Source: CAYQEC01 sp964416425 (GTDB lineage Bacteria > Actinomycetota > Acidimicrobiia > Spongiisociales > UBA5794). From it: 59,000 nt of DNA. The notes under the pieces are model-generated. The model was not told the DNA's origin, did not search any database, and saw only the letters and a list, made by a program, of their open reading frames with translations. Position numbers and translations under genes: made by a program. Positions 25,734 to 34,001 of the stretch are shown here, one piece after another; within the stretch, counting starts at the first letter, position 1, and each line of letters begins with the position of its first letter. The stretch lies in contig CAYQEC010000013.1 of the NCBI GenBank assembly GCA_964416425.1, forward strand, positions 1 through 59,000, in the 5' to 3' direction.

Positions 25734-27062
25734 ATGCGGAAACAAGAGCAGTACGTGCTGAAGTCCGTCGAGGAGCGGGGCATCCGGTTCGTGCGGCTGT
25801 GGTTCACCGACATCCTCGGCACCCTGAAGTCCTTCGCCATCACTCCGGCGGAGCTGGAGACGGCCTTCGAGGAGGGCATGCGCTTCGACGGCTCCTCCAT
25901 CGACGGCTTCTCCCGGGTTCAGGAGGCGGACATGCTCGCCAAGCCGGACCCGACGACCTTTCAGATCCTGCCGTGGCGCAGCGGCGACGCCGGTGTGGCA
26001 CGGATGTTCTGCGACATCGTCACCCCCGACGGGGAGCGCTTCGAAGGGGATCCCCGCTGGGTGCTGCAGCGCAACCTGCAGAAGGCGGCCGACCTCGGCT
26101 ACACCTTCTTCGTCGGGCCCGAGGTCGAGTTCTTCTACTTCGGGGACTCCGGCCCGGAGCCTCAGGTGCTCGACCGTGGTGGGTACTTCGACCTCACCCC
26201 CCTCGACATCGCCCAGGAGTACCGGCGCAGCACCATCGTCGCCCTCGAGCAGCTCGGGATCCCCGTCGAGTCCTCCCACCACGAGGTGTCCCCCAGCCAG
26301 CACGAACTCGACCTGCGGTACACCGATGCCCTGTCGATGGCCGACAACCTCATCACCACCCGCCTCGCGGTCAAGGAGGTGGCGATGGAGCACAACATCT
26401 ACGCGACGTTCATGCCGAAGCCGCTGGAACGCCACGACGGCAGCGGCCTCCACCTCCACCTCTCGCTCTTCCGCGGCGACGACAACACCTTCTACGACGA
26501 GAGCGACCCCAACGGGCTCTCCTCCACCGGGCGCAGCTTCATCGCCGGCCTGCTCCGCCACGCCGGCGAGATCACCGCGGTCACCAACCAGTGGGTCAAC
26601 TCGTACAAGCGCCTCGTCGCCGGGTTCGAGGCTCCCATCTACGAGATCTGGGGACGGAACAACCAGTCGGCCCTGGTGCGGGTCCCGATGGCCAAGCCCG
26701 GCAAGCCGTCGTCGACCCGGATCGAGTACCGCTCCCCCGACCCGGCCTGCAACCCATACCTGGTGTTCTCGGTGATCCTGGCCGCCGGCCTCGCCGGCAT
26801 CGAGAACGACTACGAGATTCCCGAGCCGACCGCCAACAACGTCTTCGAGATGACCCGCAAGGAGCGCACCGCCGCCGGAATCCGGCGCCTGCCCACCGAC
26901 CTCTCGGCGGCGGTGGCGGTGATGGAGACGTCCGACCTGGTGCGGGAGGCCCTCGGCGAGCACGTCTTCGAGTGGTTCATCCGCAACAAGCGCTCGGAGT
27001 GGGAGCGGTACGAGCACCACGTCTCGACCTACGAGCTCCTCGAGTACCTCCCGGTGTTGTGA
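25734..27062 (+). CDS. glnA: Glutamine synthetase, type I
   Basis: A 442-aa GSI starting MRKQEQYVLKSVEERGIRFV. Catalytic landmarks are MRFDGSSIDGF, GPEVEFFYF, VSPSQHELDLRY (metal and glutamate), GSGLHLHLSLF (His and ATP region), NQWVNSYKRL and IEYRSPDPACNPY. Its length is that of the GSI-alpha branch (about 440 aa), not the longer adenylylated GSI-beta. Around the adenylylation position the sequence reads NNVFEMTRKER, with Phe where beta enzymes have the modified Tyr, so covalent control is unlikely. The stop is followed after two bases by a GlnR-like regulator, which should be co-transcribed. It diverges from glnII. Confidence 0.95.
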   Translation: MRKQEQYVLKSVEERGIRFVRLWFTDILGTLKSFAITPAELETAFEEGMRFDGSSIDGFSRVQEADMLAKPDPTTFQILPWRSGDAGVARMFCDIVTPDGERFEGDPRWVLQRNLQKAADLGYTFFVGPEVEFFYFGDSGPEPQVLDRGGYFDLTPLDIAQEYRRSTIVALEQLGIPVESSHHEVSPSQHELDLRYTDALSMADNLITTRLAVKEVAMEHNIYATFMPKPLERHDGSGLHLHLSLFRGDDNTFYDESDPNGLSSTGRSFIAGLLRHAGEITAVTNQWVNSYKRLVAGFEAPIYEIWGRNNQSALVRVPMAKPGKPSSTRIEYRSPDPACNPYLVFSVILAAGLAGIENDYEIPEPTANNVFEMTRKERTAAGIRRLPTDLSAAVAVMETSDLVREALGEHVFEWFIRNKRSEWERYEHHVSTYELLEYLPVL

Positions 27063-27064
27063 CC

Positions 27065-27715
27065 ATGTACATCCCGATCCACCCGGCGTCGCCCTCGGCC
27101 GCTCTGACCGCGGCGATCATCAAGGCGGGCCACCGGCCGGTTCCCATCGACTCGGTGACGAACCTGACCGACAAGCGGCCGAGGGAGGGATGGGGAGTGG
27201 CGGTGGTGGAGATCACCGACGACGTGGGGATCGCCCTGGCCACCTCGCGCAAGATCCGCGGCGACCACGCGGTGCCGGTGCTGCTGGTGCTCGACCGCAC
27301 CCGCACCGAGGACATCGAGGACCAGACCGGATTCGACGATCTGCTGCTCACGCCGATCGACCCCGACGAGCTGCGGATCCGGCTCGGGCGGCTGGGCACG
27401 CCGGCAGACGGCGAATCGGTCGAGGAGACGCTGCATTTCCACGACCTGGTGCTCAACACCGCCACCTACCAAGCGACCGTCGAAGGCGTCCCTCGCGACC
27501 TCACCTACATGGAGTACGAGCTGCTCCGCTTCTTCGTCGAGAACCCCGGCCGGGTGTGGTCCCGGGAGCAGATCCTGTCGAAGGTCTGGGGTTACGACTA
27601 CTTCGGCGGATCTCGCACCGTCGACGTCCACGTCCGCCGCCTCCGCGCCAAGTTGGGCGAAGAGCGAAGCTCGTGGATCACCACGGTGCGCTCGGTGGGA
27701 TACCGCTTCGGCTGA
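27065..27715 (+). CDS. GlnR-like atypical OmpR-family regulator
   Basis: A 216-aa protein with a receiver-like N-terminus (1-110) and an OmpR winged-helix C-terminus (125-216: RDLTYMEYELLRFF, SREQILSKVWGYDY, RTVDVHVRRLRAKL, RSVGYRFG). The receiver is atypical. The N-terminal acidic pair is missing (MYIPIHPAS), the phospho-Asp position appears to be Glu (VAVVEIT, E49), and the conserved Lys is replaced (LLLTPIDP). It is therefore probably not controlled by a kinase. Orphan, unphosphorylated regulators of this type include actinobacterial GlnR. Its place two bases after the GSI gene supports a nitrogen role, though the name is inference. Confidence 0.8.
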   Translation: MYIPIHPASPSAALTAAIIKAGHRPVPIDSVTNLTDKRPREGWGVAVVEITDDVGIALATSRKIRGDHAVPVLLVLDRTRTEDIEDQTGFDDLLLTPIDPDELRIRLGRLGTPADGESVEETLHFHDLVLNTATYQATVEGVPRDLTYMEYELLRFFVENPGRVWSREQILSKVWGYDYFGGSRTVDVHVRRLRAKLGEERSSWITTVRSVGYRFG

Positions 27716-27780
27716 GCGGGGTGGCGAACTGTCCCGTTGCCTACACTCGGGCGCAACCGAGTCAATGGAGGAAGGGGACG

Positions 27781-28386
27781 ATGGACTACCCCATCTCGCT
27801 CAACGCCGATTATGGAGACGGAACCCGCAGCCGCGGCTTGGCGGCGCTCGGCGCCGCTTTCGTGCTCAAGGCAGTGCTCCTGATCCCGCATTTCATCGTG
27901 CTCGTCTTCGTGCAGATCGGGGCGTTCTTCGTGGTCTGGTACGGCTTCTTCGCCGTCGCCTTCACCGGCAAGCTCCCCGAGGGTGTCGCTCGCTACACCG
28001 AAGGCGCCATCGAGTGGTACCTCCGGGTGACCGCGTACTTCGCCGGCATGACCGACGAGTACCCCCCGTTCGCGATGCAGGCGCCCGACTACCCGGTCCG
28101 GGTGACGTTCGGCGACACCGCGCCGGAGCGCAGCCGCGGGCTGGGATGGGCCGGCGCCATCTTCTGGCTCAAGTTGATCTTGCTGATCCCGCACATGGTC
28201 ATCATCAGCGTGTTGGGAAGCTTGATGGAGATCGTCGCCTACGTCGGGTTCTGGGTCGTCGCCATCACCGGGACGCTCCCGAGGGGCATGTTCGACATCT
28301 TCACCGGGATCCTGCGCTGGAATGTCCGGGCCTGGAGTTGGGCGACGGGCCTGACCGACCGCTACCCGCCTTTCTCCCTCGAGTAG
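27781..28386 (+). CDS. DUF4389 membrane protein
   Basis: A 201-aa protein made of two repeats of the DUF4389 unit. Each has a short polar start (SRGLAALGAAFVLKAVLLIP; SRGLGWAGAIFWLKLILLIP), two hydrophobic helices and the ending TGKLPEGVARYTEG or TGTLPRGMFDIFTG, followed by an aromatic tail YPPF. DUF4389 proteins are common in actinobacteria and have no known biochemical role. The start at 27781 follows GGAGGAAGGGG. It lies 65 nt after the regulator and may be a separate unit. Confidence 0.85.
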   Translation: MDYPISLNADYGDGTRSRGLAALGAAFVLKAVLLIPHFIVLVFVQIGAFFVVWYGFFAVAFTGKLPEGVARYTEGAIEWYLRVTAYFAGMTDEYPPFAMQAPDYPVRVTFGDTAPERSRGLGWAGAIFWLKLILLIPHMVIISVLGSLMEIVAYVGFWVVAITGTLPRGMFDIFTGILRWNVRAWSWATGLTDRYPPFSLE

Positions 28387-28466
28387 GCGCCACACCCACC
28401 CGCATCGAGGACCTGACCCGATTTCGGGCCCCTCGGCTCACGGTTCGCTCGGCCGGCCCGGATGGG

Positions 28467-28631
28467 TCAGCCGCGGTAGCCGTCGGCGCGGGCGGCGCGG
28501 CCTTGCTTCTCGGCCTTGGCCTTGGCCGCTTCCCGGCTCGTGCGGTTCCCCGATTCGTAGTGGTAGCGCTTCCCGGCGTCACCCCACCGGTAGTAGGGGC
28601 CGTCGCCGTCCTTGCCGCGATACACCGGCAT
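28467..28631 (-). CDS. Small basic protein of 54 residues
   Basis: The protein begins MPVYRGKDGDGPYYRWGDAG and ends in a charged helix (SREAAKAKAEKQGRAARADG). The ATG at 28631 has a strong ribosome site, GGAGGGAGGAA, which supports translation despite the size. There are no cysteines or membrane helix. The YYRWG and YHYESGN segments suggest a small beta hairpin before the helix. Function unknown. Confidence 0.65.
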   Translation of the reverse strand: MPVYRGKDGDGPYYRWGDAGKRYHYESGNRTSREAAKAKAEKQGRAARADGYRG

Positions 28632-28721
28632 GTGGTTCCTCCCTCCGCCAGTGCATGACGGGTACCCGGAGGCGGCGGGATGCAAACGGCCGTCGGCGGC
28701 CATACCTCGGTGTACGGCGGG

Positions 28722-30236
28722 TCAGCCGAACTCGATGCCCTGGGCGAGGGGGAGCTCGTCGCTCCAGTTGATGGTCACCGTCTGGCGGCGCATGTAGGCC
28801 TTCCAGGCGTCCGACCCCGACTCGCGGCCCCCGCCCGTGTCCTTCTCGCCACCGAAGGCCCCGCCGATCTCGGCGCCCGAGGTGCCGATGTTGACGTTGG
28901 CGATCCCGCAGTCGGAGCCCTCGTGGGACAGGAACTGCTCGGCGGACTTCACCGAGTCGGTGAAGATGGCCGACGAAAGGCCCTGGGTGACGCCGTTGTG
29001 GATCTCGATCGCCTCCGGGAGGTGGTCGAACTCGATCACGTACAGGATCGGGGCGAACGTCTCGACCTGGAGGATCGCCGCATCGGCCGGCATCTTGATG
29101 ATCGTCGGCTCCACGAAGTGGCCGTCCCGGTCGAGCACCGCGCCCCCGGTGAGCACCTCGCCCCCCTGCTCCTTGGCGATCCCGACGGCGGCGGCGAACG
29201 TGTCCACCGCGCCCTGGCTGATGAGCGGCCCCATGAGGATGCCGTCTTCGAGCGGATCGCCGATCGGTACCCGCTGGTACGCCTCGACGAGCCGTCTCGT
29301 GATGACGTCCGCGATGCCGCGTTGCACGATGAGCCGGCGCAGCGAGGTGCAGCGCTGGCCGGCGGTGCCGACTGCCGCGAACAACGCAGCCCGTACCACC
29401 AGATCGGGATCGGCATCGTCCATCACGACGATGGCGTTGTTCCCCCCCAGCTCGAGCAGCGATCGCCCCAACCGCTTGGCGACCGCGGTGCCCACCTTCT
29501 CGCCCATGCTGCACGAGCCGGTCGCCGAGATGAGGGGAACCCGGCGATCGTTGATGAGGGCGTCGCCAACCGTGCCGCCCGGGCCGACGACGAGGTTGAA
29601 GACTCCCTCGAACCCGGTGCCGGCCATCACCTCCTCGACGATGGTCGTGACCGCCACCGCCGTCAGCGGCGTCTGGCTCGACGGCTTCCAGAGGATCGTG
29701 TCCCCGCACACGGCGGCGATGAAGGCATTCCAGCTCCACACCGCCGTGGGAAAGTTGAACGACGTGATGACGCCGATCGGCCCGAGCGGATGCCACTGCT
29801 CGTACATGCGGTGGCGAGGCCGCTCCGAGGTCATGGTCAGCCCGTAGAGCTGGCGGGACAGACCGACGGCGAAGTCGGCCACGTCGATCATCTCCTGGAC
29901 CTCGCCCTCGCCCTCGGCGCGGATCTTGCCCATCTCCAGGCTGACGAGACCCCCGAGCGGCTCCTTGTAGTCACGCAGTGCCTTGCCGATCCGGCGCACG
30001 TACTCGCCACGCCGCGGCGCCGGCAGCATGCGCCATTCCTCGAACGTCTCCTGCGCGCTGGCGAGTACCAGCTCGAAGTCGTCGACGGTGGCCTGCCGGA
30101 CCGTGGCGATGGAGTGCCCGGTCGCCGGGTCTTCGCTGGCGATCGCCTCGCCGCCGGTCTCGATCCAACCTCCGGCGAACCCGCCCGGGTTCACCTCTTC
30201 GATGCCCAGGCTCCGCAGGATCTCATCGCGGTTCAC
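28722..30236 (-). CDS. NAD-dependent aldehyde dehydrogenase, ALDH7-like
   Basis: A 504-aa aldehyde dehydrogenase. Signature parts are ITSFNFPTAVWSWN (substrate tunnel and NAD contact), ILWKPSSQTPLTAVA (Lys and Ser of the cofactor site), the catalytic Glu in LELGGNNAIVV and the nucleophile in GTAGQRCTSLRR. The C-terminal EIGGAFGGEKDTGGGRESGS is of the antiquitin/ALDH7 kind. Relatives oxidise 2-aminoadipate semialdehyde or betaine and other aldehydes; the window contains no lysine-catabolism genes to decide. It stands alone, with a 200-nt gap to the divergent DUF2079 gene. Confidence 0.9.
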   Translation of the reverse strand: MNRDEILRSLGIEEVNPGGFAGGWIETGGEAIASEDPATGHSIATVRQATVDDFELVLASAQETFEEWRMLPAPRRGEYVRRIGKALRDYKEPLGGLVSLEMGKIRAEGEGEVQEMIDVADFAVGLSRQLYGLTMTSERPRHRMYEQWHPLGPIGVITSFNFPTAVWSWNAFIAAVCGDTILWKPSSQTPLTAVAVTTIVEEVMAGTGFEGVFNLVVGPGGTVGDALINDRRVPLISATGSCSMGEKVGTAVAKRLGRSLLELGGNNAIVVMDDADPDLVVRAALFAAVGTAGQRCTSLRRLIVQRGIADVITRRLVEAYQRVPIGDPLEDGILMGPLISQGAVDTFAAAVGIAKEQGGEVLTGGAVLDRDGHFVEPTIIKMPADAAILQVETFAPILYVIEFDHLPEAIEIHNGVTQGLSSAIFTDSVKSAEQFLSHEGSDCGIANVNIGTSGAEIGGAFGGEKDTGGGRESGSDAWKAYMRRQTVTINWSDELPLAQGIEFG

Positions 30237-30439
30237 CGTCCACCTCCATGCATGGCCGCTTCGTCATCGAACGCTAGTGGGGACCGTCGATCACCGTCCG
30301 GGAATCCCGGCCGTCGTTCACCCGGTCCCGAATCTTCCCAGTGATTGGCATGCTCCCCAAACCCGATAGTGTTCCATGCCGACCTCGCGGGACGAGATGC
30401 GCCGGAGGTGGCGCGGCTGCCGGCGGGAGGCACGACGGG

Positions 30440-31903
30440 ATGTTCGCAACGACCAGCCAACCGGGCACGATCGAGCCGGACTCGACCCGCCGGACGGCGG
30501 GGCGGATCGTGGCTGTCGCCACCTTCGCCTTCTTCGCCCTCTACACCTGGCTCGCCCTGCGCCGCTACAACGTCTTCCGCACCACGGCGTTCGACCTCGG
30601 GATCTTCGACCAGGGCACCTGGTTGCTGAGCCGCTTCCGGGAGCCGTTCGTCACCGTGCGCGGGCTCGACCTGTTCGCCGACCACACCTCGGGGATCCTC
30701 TTCCTGATTGCACCGCTCTACTGGATCTGGGCCGACGTGCGCCTCCTCATCCTGCTCACCGGGGTGGCACTGGCGGCCGGGGGCCCGCTGACGTACCTGG
30801 CGGGTCGGGCAGTCGGGCTGGCTCCCCGCTGGGCGGCGGGGGCCGCCGTCGTCTACCTGCTCCAGCCGTCGATCGGCTGGCAGGCCTGGGACGGGTTCCA
30901 TCCCGAGGTGCTCGCCATCCCGCTCCTGCTGTGGGCCTTCGTGGCACTGCTGCGGGACCACAACGGGTGGGCGATGCTGGCGATCGTGCTCGTGCTTCTC
31001 ACCAAGGAAGACGCCGGCCTGGTGGTGGTCCCGCTGGGACTGCTGATGGCGCTGCGGTGGAAGAAGCGGAGCGGCTGGGTGGTCGCCGCCGCCGGCCTGG
31101 TGGCGTTCCTGGTGTCGTTCGGGGTGGTGCTCCCTGCGTTGTCGCCGACGGACTCACTGCTCTACACCGACCGCTACGCCATCATCGGCACCGGGCCGGT
31201 CGGTATCGCAACCGGCATCCTCACCCGGCCCTGGGTCCTGCTCGAAGGGTTGCGCACCATGTCCCAGGTCGCCTACGTGGCGATGCTCCTGCTCCCGGTG
31301 CCGATGGCCCTGCTCGCCCCCTGGGCGCTGCTGGCGGCCACCCCGGTGCTGTTCGCCAACCTGCTCACCGCCCACTACTACCAGTTCGACATCCGCTACC
31401 ACTACACCGCCTTCCTGATCCCACTCGTCGCCATCGCCGTCGTCACCGGCCTGGCCCGCCTCGTGGCCCGTTGGCGGCCCCCGGCGACGACCCGGATCAT
31501 GGCCGGGTGCCTGGTGGCGGCGGTCCTCGGCCAGCTCCTGTTCTCCCCGTTCCCGCTCGGACCGCGCCGCAACGACTGGGCCGGCACCCCACCGGATCTG
31601 GGTGACTACCGGACGGCGGTGGCGCTCATCCCCGACGACGCCGTGGTGTCGGCGTCGAGCGTGCTGGTGCCCCATCTCACCCACCGGCCGGAGATCTACC
31701 TCTTCCCGACCCCGTTCCTGCGCCACAACTACGGCCTGCAGAACGCGGTGATGCCCGACACGAACCGGATCGAGTGGGTCATCTCCACCACCGCCCTGGG
31801 CGAGGAGCACCGGGCGGTGCTCGAAGAGCTGCTCGCCTCACCCGAGTTCGACCTGGTGTTCGATTCGGACGCGATCGTGGTGCTGCACCGGAGGCAGGAG
31901 TAG
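30440..31903 (+). CDS. DUF2079 polytopic membrane protein
   Basis: A 487-aa protein with about ten membrane helices and a soluble C-terminal region (PDDAVVSASSVLVPHL, then EIYLFPTPF). The segments FDLGIFDQGTWLLSR near the start, GWQAWDGFHPEVLAIP, and LLTKEDAGLVV are hallmarks of DUF2079 (PF09852), a family related in topology to GT-C glycosyltransferases. The early Asp in FDLGIFDQ is where GT-C enzymes hold their catalytic Asp, so transfer from a lipid-linked sugar is plausible but unproven. The ATG at 30440 is preceded by GGGAGG. Confidence 0.85.
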   Translation: MFATTSQPGTIEPDSTRRTAGRIVAVATFAFFALYTWLALRRYNVFRTTAFDLGIFDQGTWLLSRFREPFVTVRGLDLFADHTSGILFLIAPLYWIWADVRLLILLTGVALAAGGPLTYLAGRAVGLAPRWAAGAAVVYLLQPSIGWQAWDGFHPEVLAIPLLLWAFVALLRDHNGWAMLAIVLVLLTKEDAGLVVVPLGLLMALRWKKRSGWVVAAAGLVAFLVSFGVVLPALSPTDSLLYTDRYAIIGTGPVGIATGILTRPWVLLEGLRTMSQVAYVAMLLLPVPMALLAPWALLAATPVLFANLLTAHYYQFDIRYHYTAFLIPLVAIAVVTGLARLVARWRPPATTRIMAGCLVAAVLGQLLFSPFPLGPRRNDWAGTPPDLGDYRTAVALIPDDAVVSASSVLVPHLTHRPEIYLFPTPFLRHNYGLQNAVMPDTNRIEWVISTTALGEEHRAVLEELLASPEFDLVFDSDAIVVLHRRQE

Positions 31904-31906
31904 CGC

Positions 31907-31936
31907 ACCCTCAACGGGCGGACCCTCAACGGGCGG
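31907..31936. repeat. Tandem 15-bp duplication at the ridA stop
   Basis: The unit ACCCTCAACGGGCGG occurs twice in tandem, at 31907-31921 and 31922-31936. The second copy contains the stop codon of ridA (TCA on the plus strand, 31926-31928) and the first copy repeats it just downstream, so the protein end is unchanged. Confidence 0.8.
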
Positions 31937-32306
31937 CGACCACCTCGATCTCGACCAGGAAGCCGCCGGGGAGCGCCGCCACCTCGACCGTGGAGCGGGC
32001 CGGCGGCGCCGACCCCACATACTCCCGGTAGACCGGGTTCACCACCGGGAAGTCGGTGATGTCGGCAAGGAAGATCGTCGTCTTCACGATGTCGTCGTAG
32101 CCGAGCCCGGCGTCGCCGAGAACGGCGCCGATGTTGCGCATCACCTGCCGGGTCTGGGCGGCGACGTCGTCGCCGACCGGATCACCCGTCGCCGGATCGA
32201 CCGCGACCTGGCCGGACACGAAGACGAGACCGGCCGCCTCGGTGGCGGTCGAGTAGGGCCCCATCGGGGTGGGACTGCTGGGGGAGTCGAGAACGATCTT
32301 GGGCAT
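31926..32306 (-). CDS. ridA: RidA-family enamine/imine deaminase
   Basis: A 126-aa RidA (YjgF/YER057c/UK114) protein. RidA hydrolyses reactive enamines and imines such as 2-aminoacrylate released by PLP enzymes. Visible signatures are GPYSTATEAAGLVFVSGQVA, the middle VMRNIGAVLGDAGLGYDDIV, and the C-terminal PARSTVEVAALP with the substrate-binding Arg, followed by VEIEVVAAR. The length is typical. It is on the same strand as, and 67 nt after, the A-type carrier gene. Confidence 0.93.
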   Translation of the reverse strand: MPKIVLDSPSSPTPMGPYSTATEAAGLVFVSGQVAVDPATGDPVGDDVAAQTRQVMRNIGAVLGDAGLGYDDIVKTTIFLADITDFPVVNPVYREYVGSAPPARSTVEVAALPGGFLVEIEVVAAR

Positions 32307-32373
32307 GCGACCTCCTCGCGGCGCGGTTCGACAGGGACGCTACCGGAGACAGGGGCGTCGGTGGCGAGGAAGG

Positions 32374-32751
32374 TCAGCAGAACGACTGGCCGCAGCCGCA
32401 ACTGCGTTGCTGGCTCGGGTTGTCGATCGAGAACCCGGACCCTTGCAGCCCGTGGTCCTTGAAGTCGATGGTGGCGCCGGCGACCAGCGGGGCGCTCTCC
32501 GGGTCGACGAGGAGCCGGATCCCGTCGGTCTCCGAGACGATGTCGGCGGCGCTCGCCTCGGTGTCGAAGAACATGTCGTACATGAAGCCGGAGCAGCCAC
32601 CGGGTCGGACCGCGAGCCGCAGAGCCATACCGGGATCGCCTTCCGACTCGATCAGTTCGCGCACCTTGGCGGCGGCGGCGGACGACAGGCTGGCGGGAAT
32701 CACGGCTGCGGTGGTCTCGTCGTTGGTGATCACGGTCGGTACGACCTCCAT
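32374..32751 (-). CDS. A-type iron-sulfur carrier (IscA/ErpA/HesB family)
   Basis: A 125-aa Fe-S carrier protein that delivers clusters to apo-enzymes. It has the three family cysteines: the first in VRPGGCSGF and the terminal pair in SCGCGQSFC, which here contains an extra Cys. DFKDHGLQGSGFSIDNP is the family's C-terminal core. The first 17 residues are a small extension. The actinobacterial relative is often named ErpA or SufA; I cannot tell which. It is divergent from the mrp gene, another Fe-S carrier. Confidence 0.9.
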   Translation of the reverse strand: MEVVPTVITNDETTAAVIPASLSSAAAAKVRELIESEGDPGMALRLAVRPGGCSGFMYDMFFDTEASAADIVSETDGIRLLVDPESAPLVAGATIDFKDHGLQGSGFSIDNPSQQRSCGCGQSFC

Positions 32752-32828
32752 CCGGCTGACTGGGTCGGGCGAGTATAGGTGCCTCTTTGCACTATCACCG
32801 TAGGACTATTGGAAGCAACCTGCCTACG

Positions 32829-33974
32829 ATGAGTCCCATGGTGGACACTTCAGATATCGAGGCCGCCCTGCGCCGGGTCGTCGATCCCGAGTTGGGATCG
32901 GACATCGTCGAACTGGGCATGGTGAAGGGGATCGACGTCGCCGGCGGCGTCGTGACGGTCCGCATCGCCCTCACCATCGCCGCCTGCCCGCTGCGGGACC
33001 AGATCGAGAACGAGGCGATCCGCAAGGTCCAGGCGCTCCCCGGTGTCGCCGAGGTCCGGGTCGAGACCACCGCCATGAACCAGGAGGAGCGATCATCGCT
33101 GATGGACCGGGCCCGGCGCCGGGTCCGGGACCAGGCCGCCCCCACCATGGTGAATCCGAACACGCGGGTGATCGCGGTCGGCAGCGGCAAGGGCGGCGTC
33201 GGGAAGTCGTCGCTCAGCGTCAACCTGAGCCTGGCGATCGCCGCGCAGGGCTACCGGGTCGGTCTGCTCGACGCCGACATCTGGGGATTCTCGATCCCCC
33301 GCATGCTGGGCGGCAACGGGCAGCGCCTCGAAGCCGGCGCCGACCACAAGATCGTCCCGGTGCGCGTCAACGGCCTGGACGTCGTCTCAACCGGCCTCAT
33401 CCTCGACCGGGAGGACACCGCCCTCATGTGGCGGGGCCTGATGCTGTCGAAGGCTCTAGAGCAGTTCTTGCGGGACGTGGCATGGCCGCCCGACCTCGAC
33501 TACCTGATCCTCGACCTGCCTCCGGGGACCGGCGACATCCAGATGGCGCTGGCCCGGCTCCTCCCCCAGGCCGAGCTGGTGGTGGTGACCACCCCGCAGC
33601 GGGCGGCCCAGAAGGTCGCGGCCCGCCTCGCCGACATGGCCCGCCGCTCCTACATGCCCGTGGTCGGCGTCGTCGAGAACATGGCCGGATTCACCACCGA
33701 GGAGGGCCGCCACTACGACCTGTTCGGCCGGGGTGGCGGCGACGGGCTGGCCTCGGATCTGGGCGTCCCGCTGCTGGGGCGCATCCCGATCGACCCGTCA
33801 GTCGTCTCCGGCGGCGACGACGGAGCCCCCACCGTCACCGCCCACCCGGACTCCCCGGCGGCGGTCGCCATCACCGCCACCGCCAAGCTGCTCACCGAGC
33901 TGGTTCCCCCCATCGCCGACGACAGCTGCAGCGCCCGCCTCACGGTGCTCGCCGAGCAGCTCGCCGACGGCTGA
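32829..33974 (+). CDS. mrp: Mrp/NBP35-family Fe-S carrier ATPase
   Basis: A 381-aa protein. Residues 5-85 are a MIP18/DUF59 domain (VVDPELGSDIVELGMV, then TIAACPL). From about 112 comes a deviant Walker-A P-loop ATPase, GSGKGGVGKSS (118-128), with LLDADIWGFSIP and LILDLPPGTGDIQMAL. The family binds and transfers [4Fe-4S] clusters. At the usual cluster-binding place after VVENMAGF, the CxxC is absent (TTEEGRHYDLFG), as in many actinobacterial members. I start at the ATG at 32829; 32838 is also possible. Confidence 0.92.
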   Translation: MSPMVDTSDIEAALRRVVDPELGSDIVELGMVKGIDVAGGVVTVRIALTIAACPLRDQIENEAIRKVQALPGVAEVRVETTAMNQEERSSLMDRARRRVRDQAAPTMVNPNTRVIAVGSGKGGVGKSSLSVNLSLAIAAQGYRVGLLDADIWGFSIPRMLGGNGQRLEAGADHKIVPVRVNGLDVVSTGLILDREDTALMWRGLMLSKALEQFLRDVAWPPDLDYLILDLPPGTGDIQMALARLLPQAELVVVTTPQRAAQKVAARLADMARRSYMPVVGVVENMAGFTTEEGRHYDLFGRGGGDGLASDLGVPLLGRIPIDPSVVSGGDDGAPTVTAHPDSPAAVAITATAKLLTELVPPIADDSCSARLTVLAEQLADG

Positions 33975-34001
33975 CGTCCCGGCCCGAAGGCCGGCTTCGG
34001 C

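Noticed and set aside
25308..27020. A 570-codon minus-strand open frame across the GSI gene
   Set aside because: It is an antisense shadow of GSI and of the intergenic region; its Val/Gly/Glu-rich composition mirrors the sense codons.
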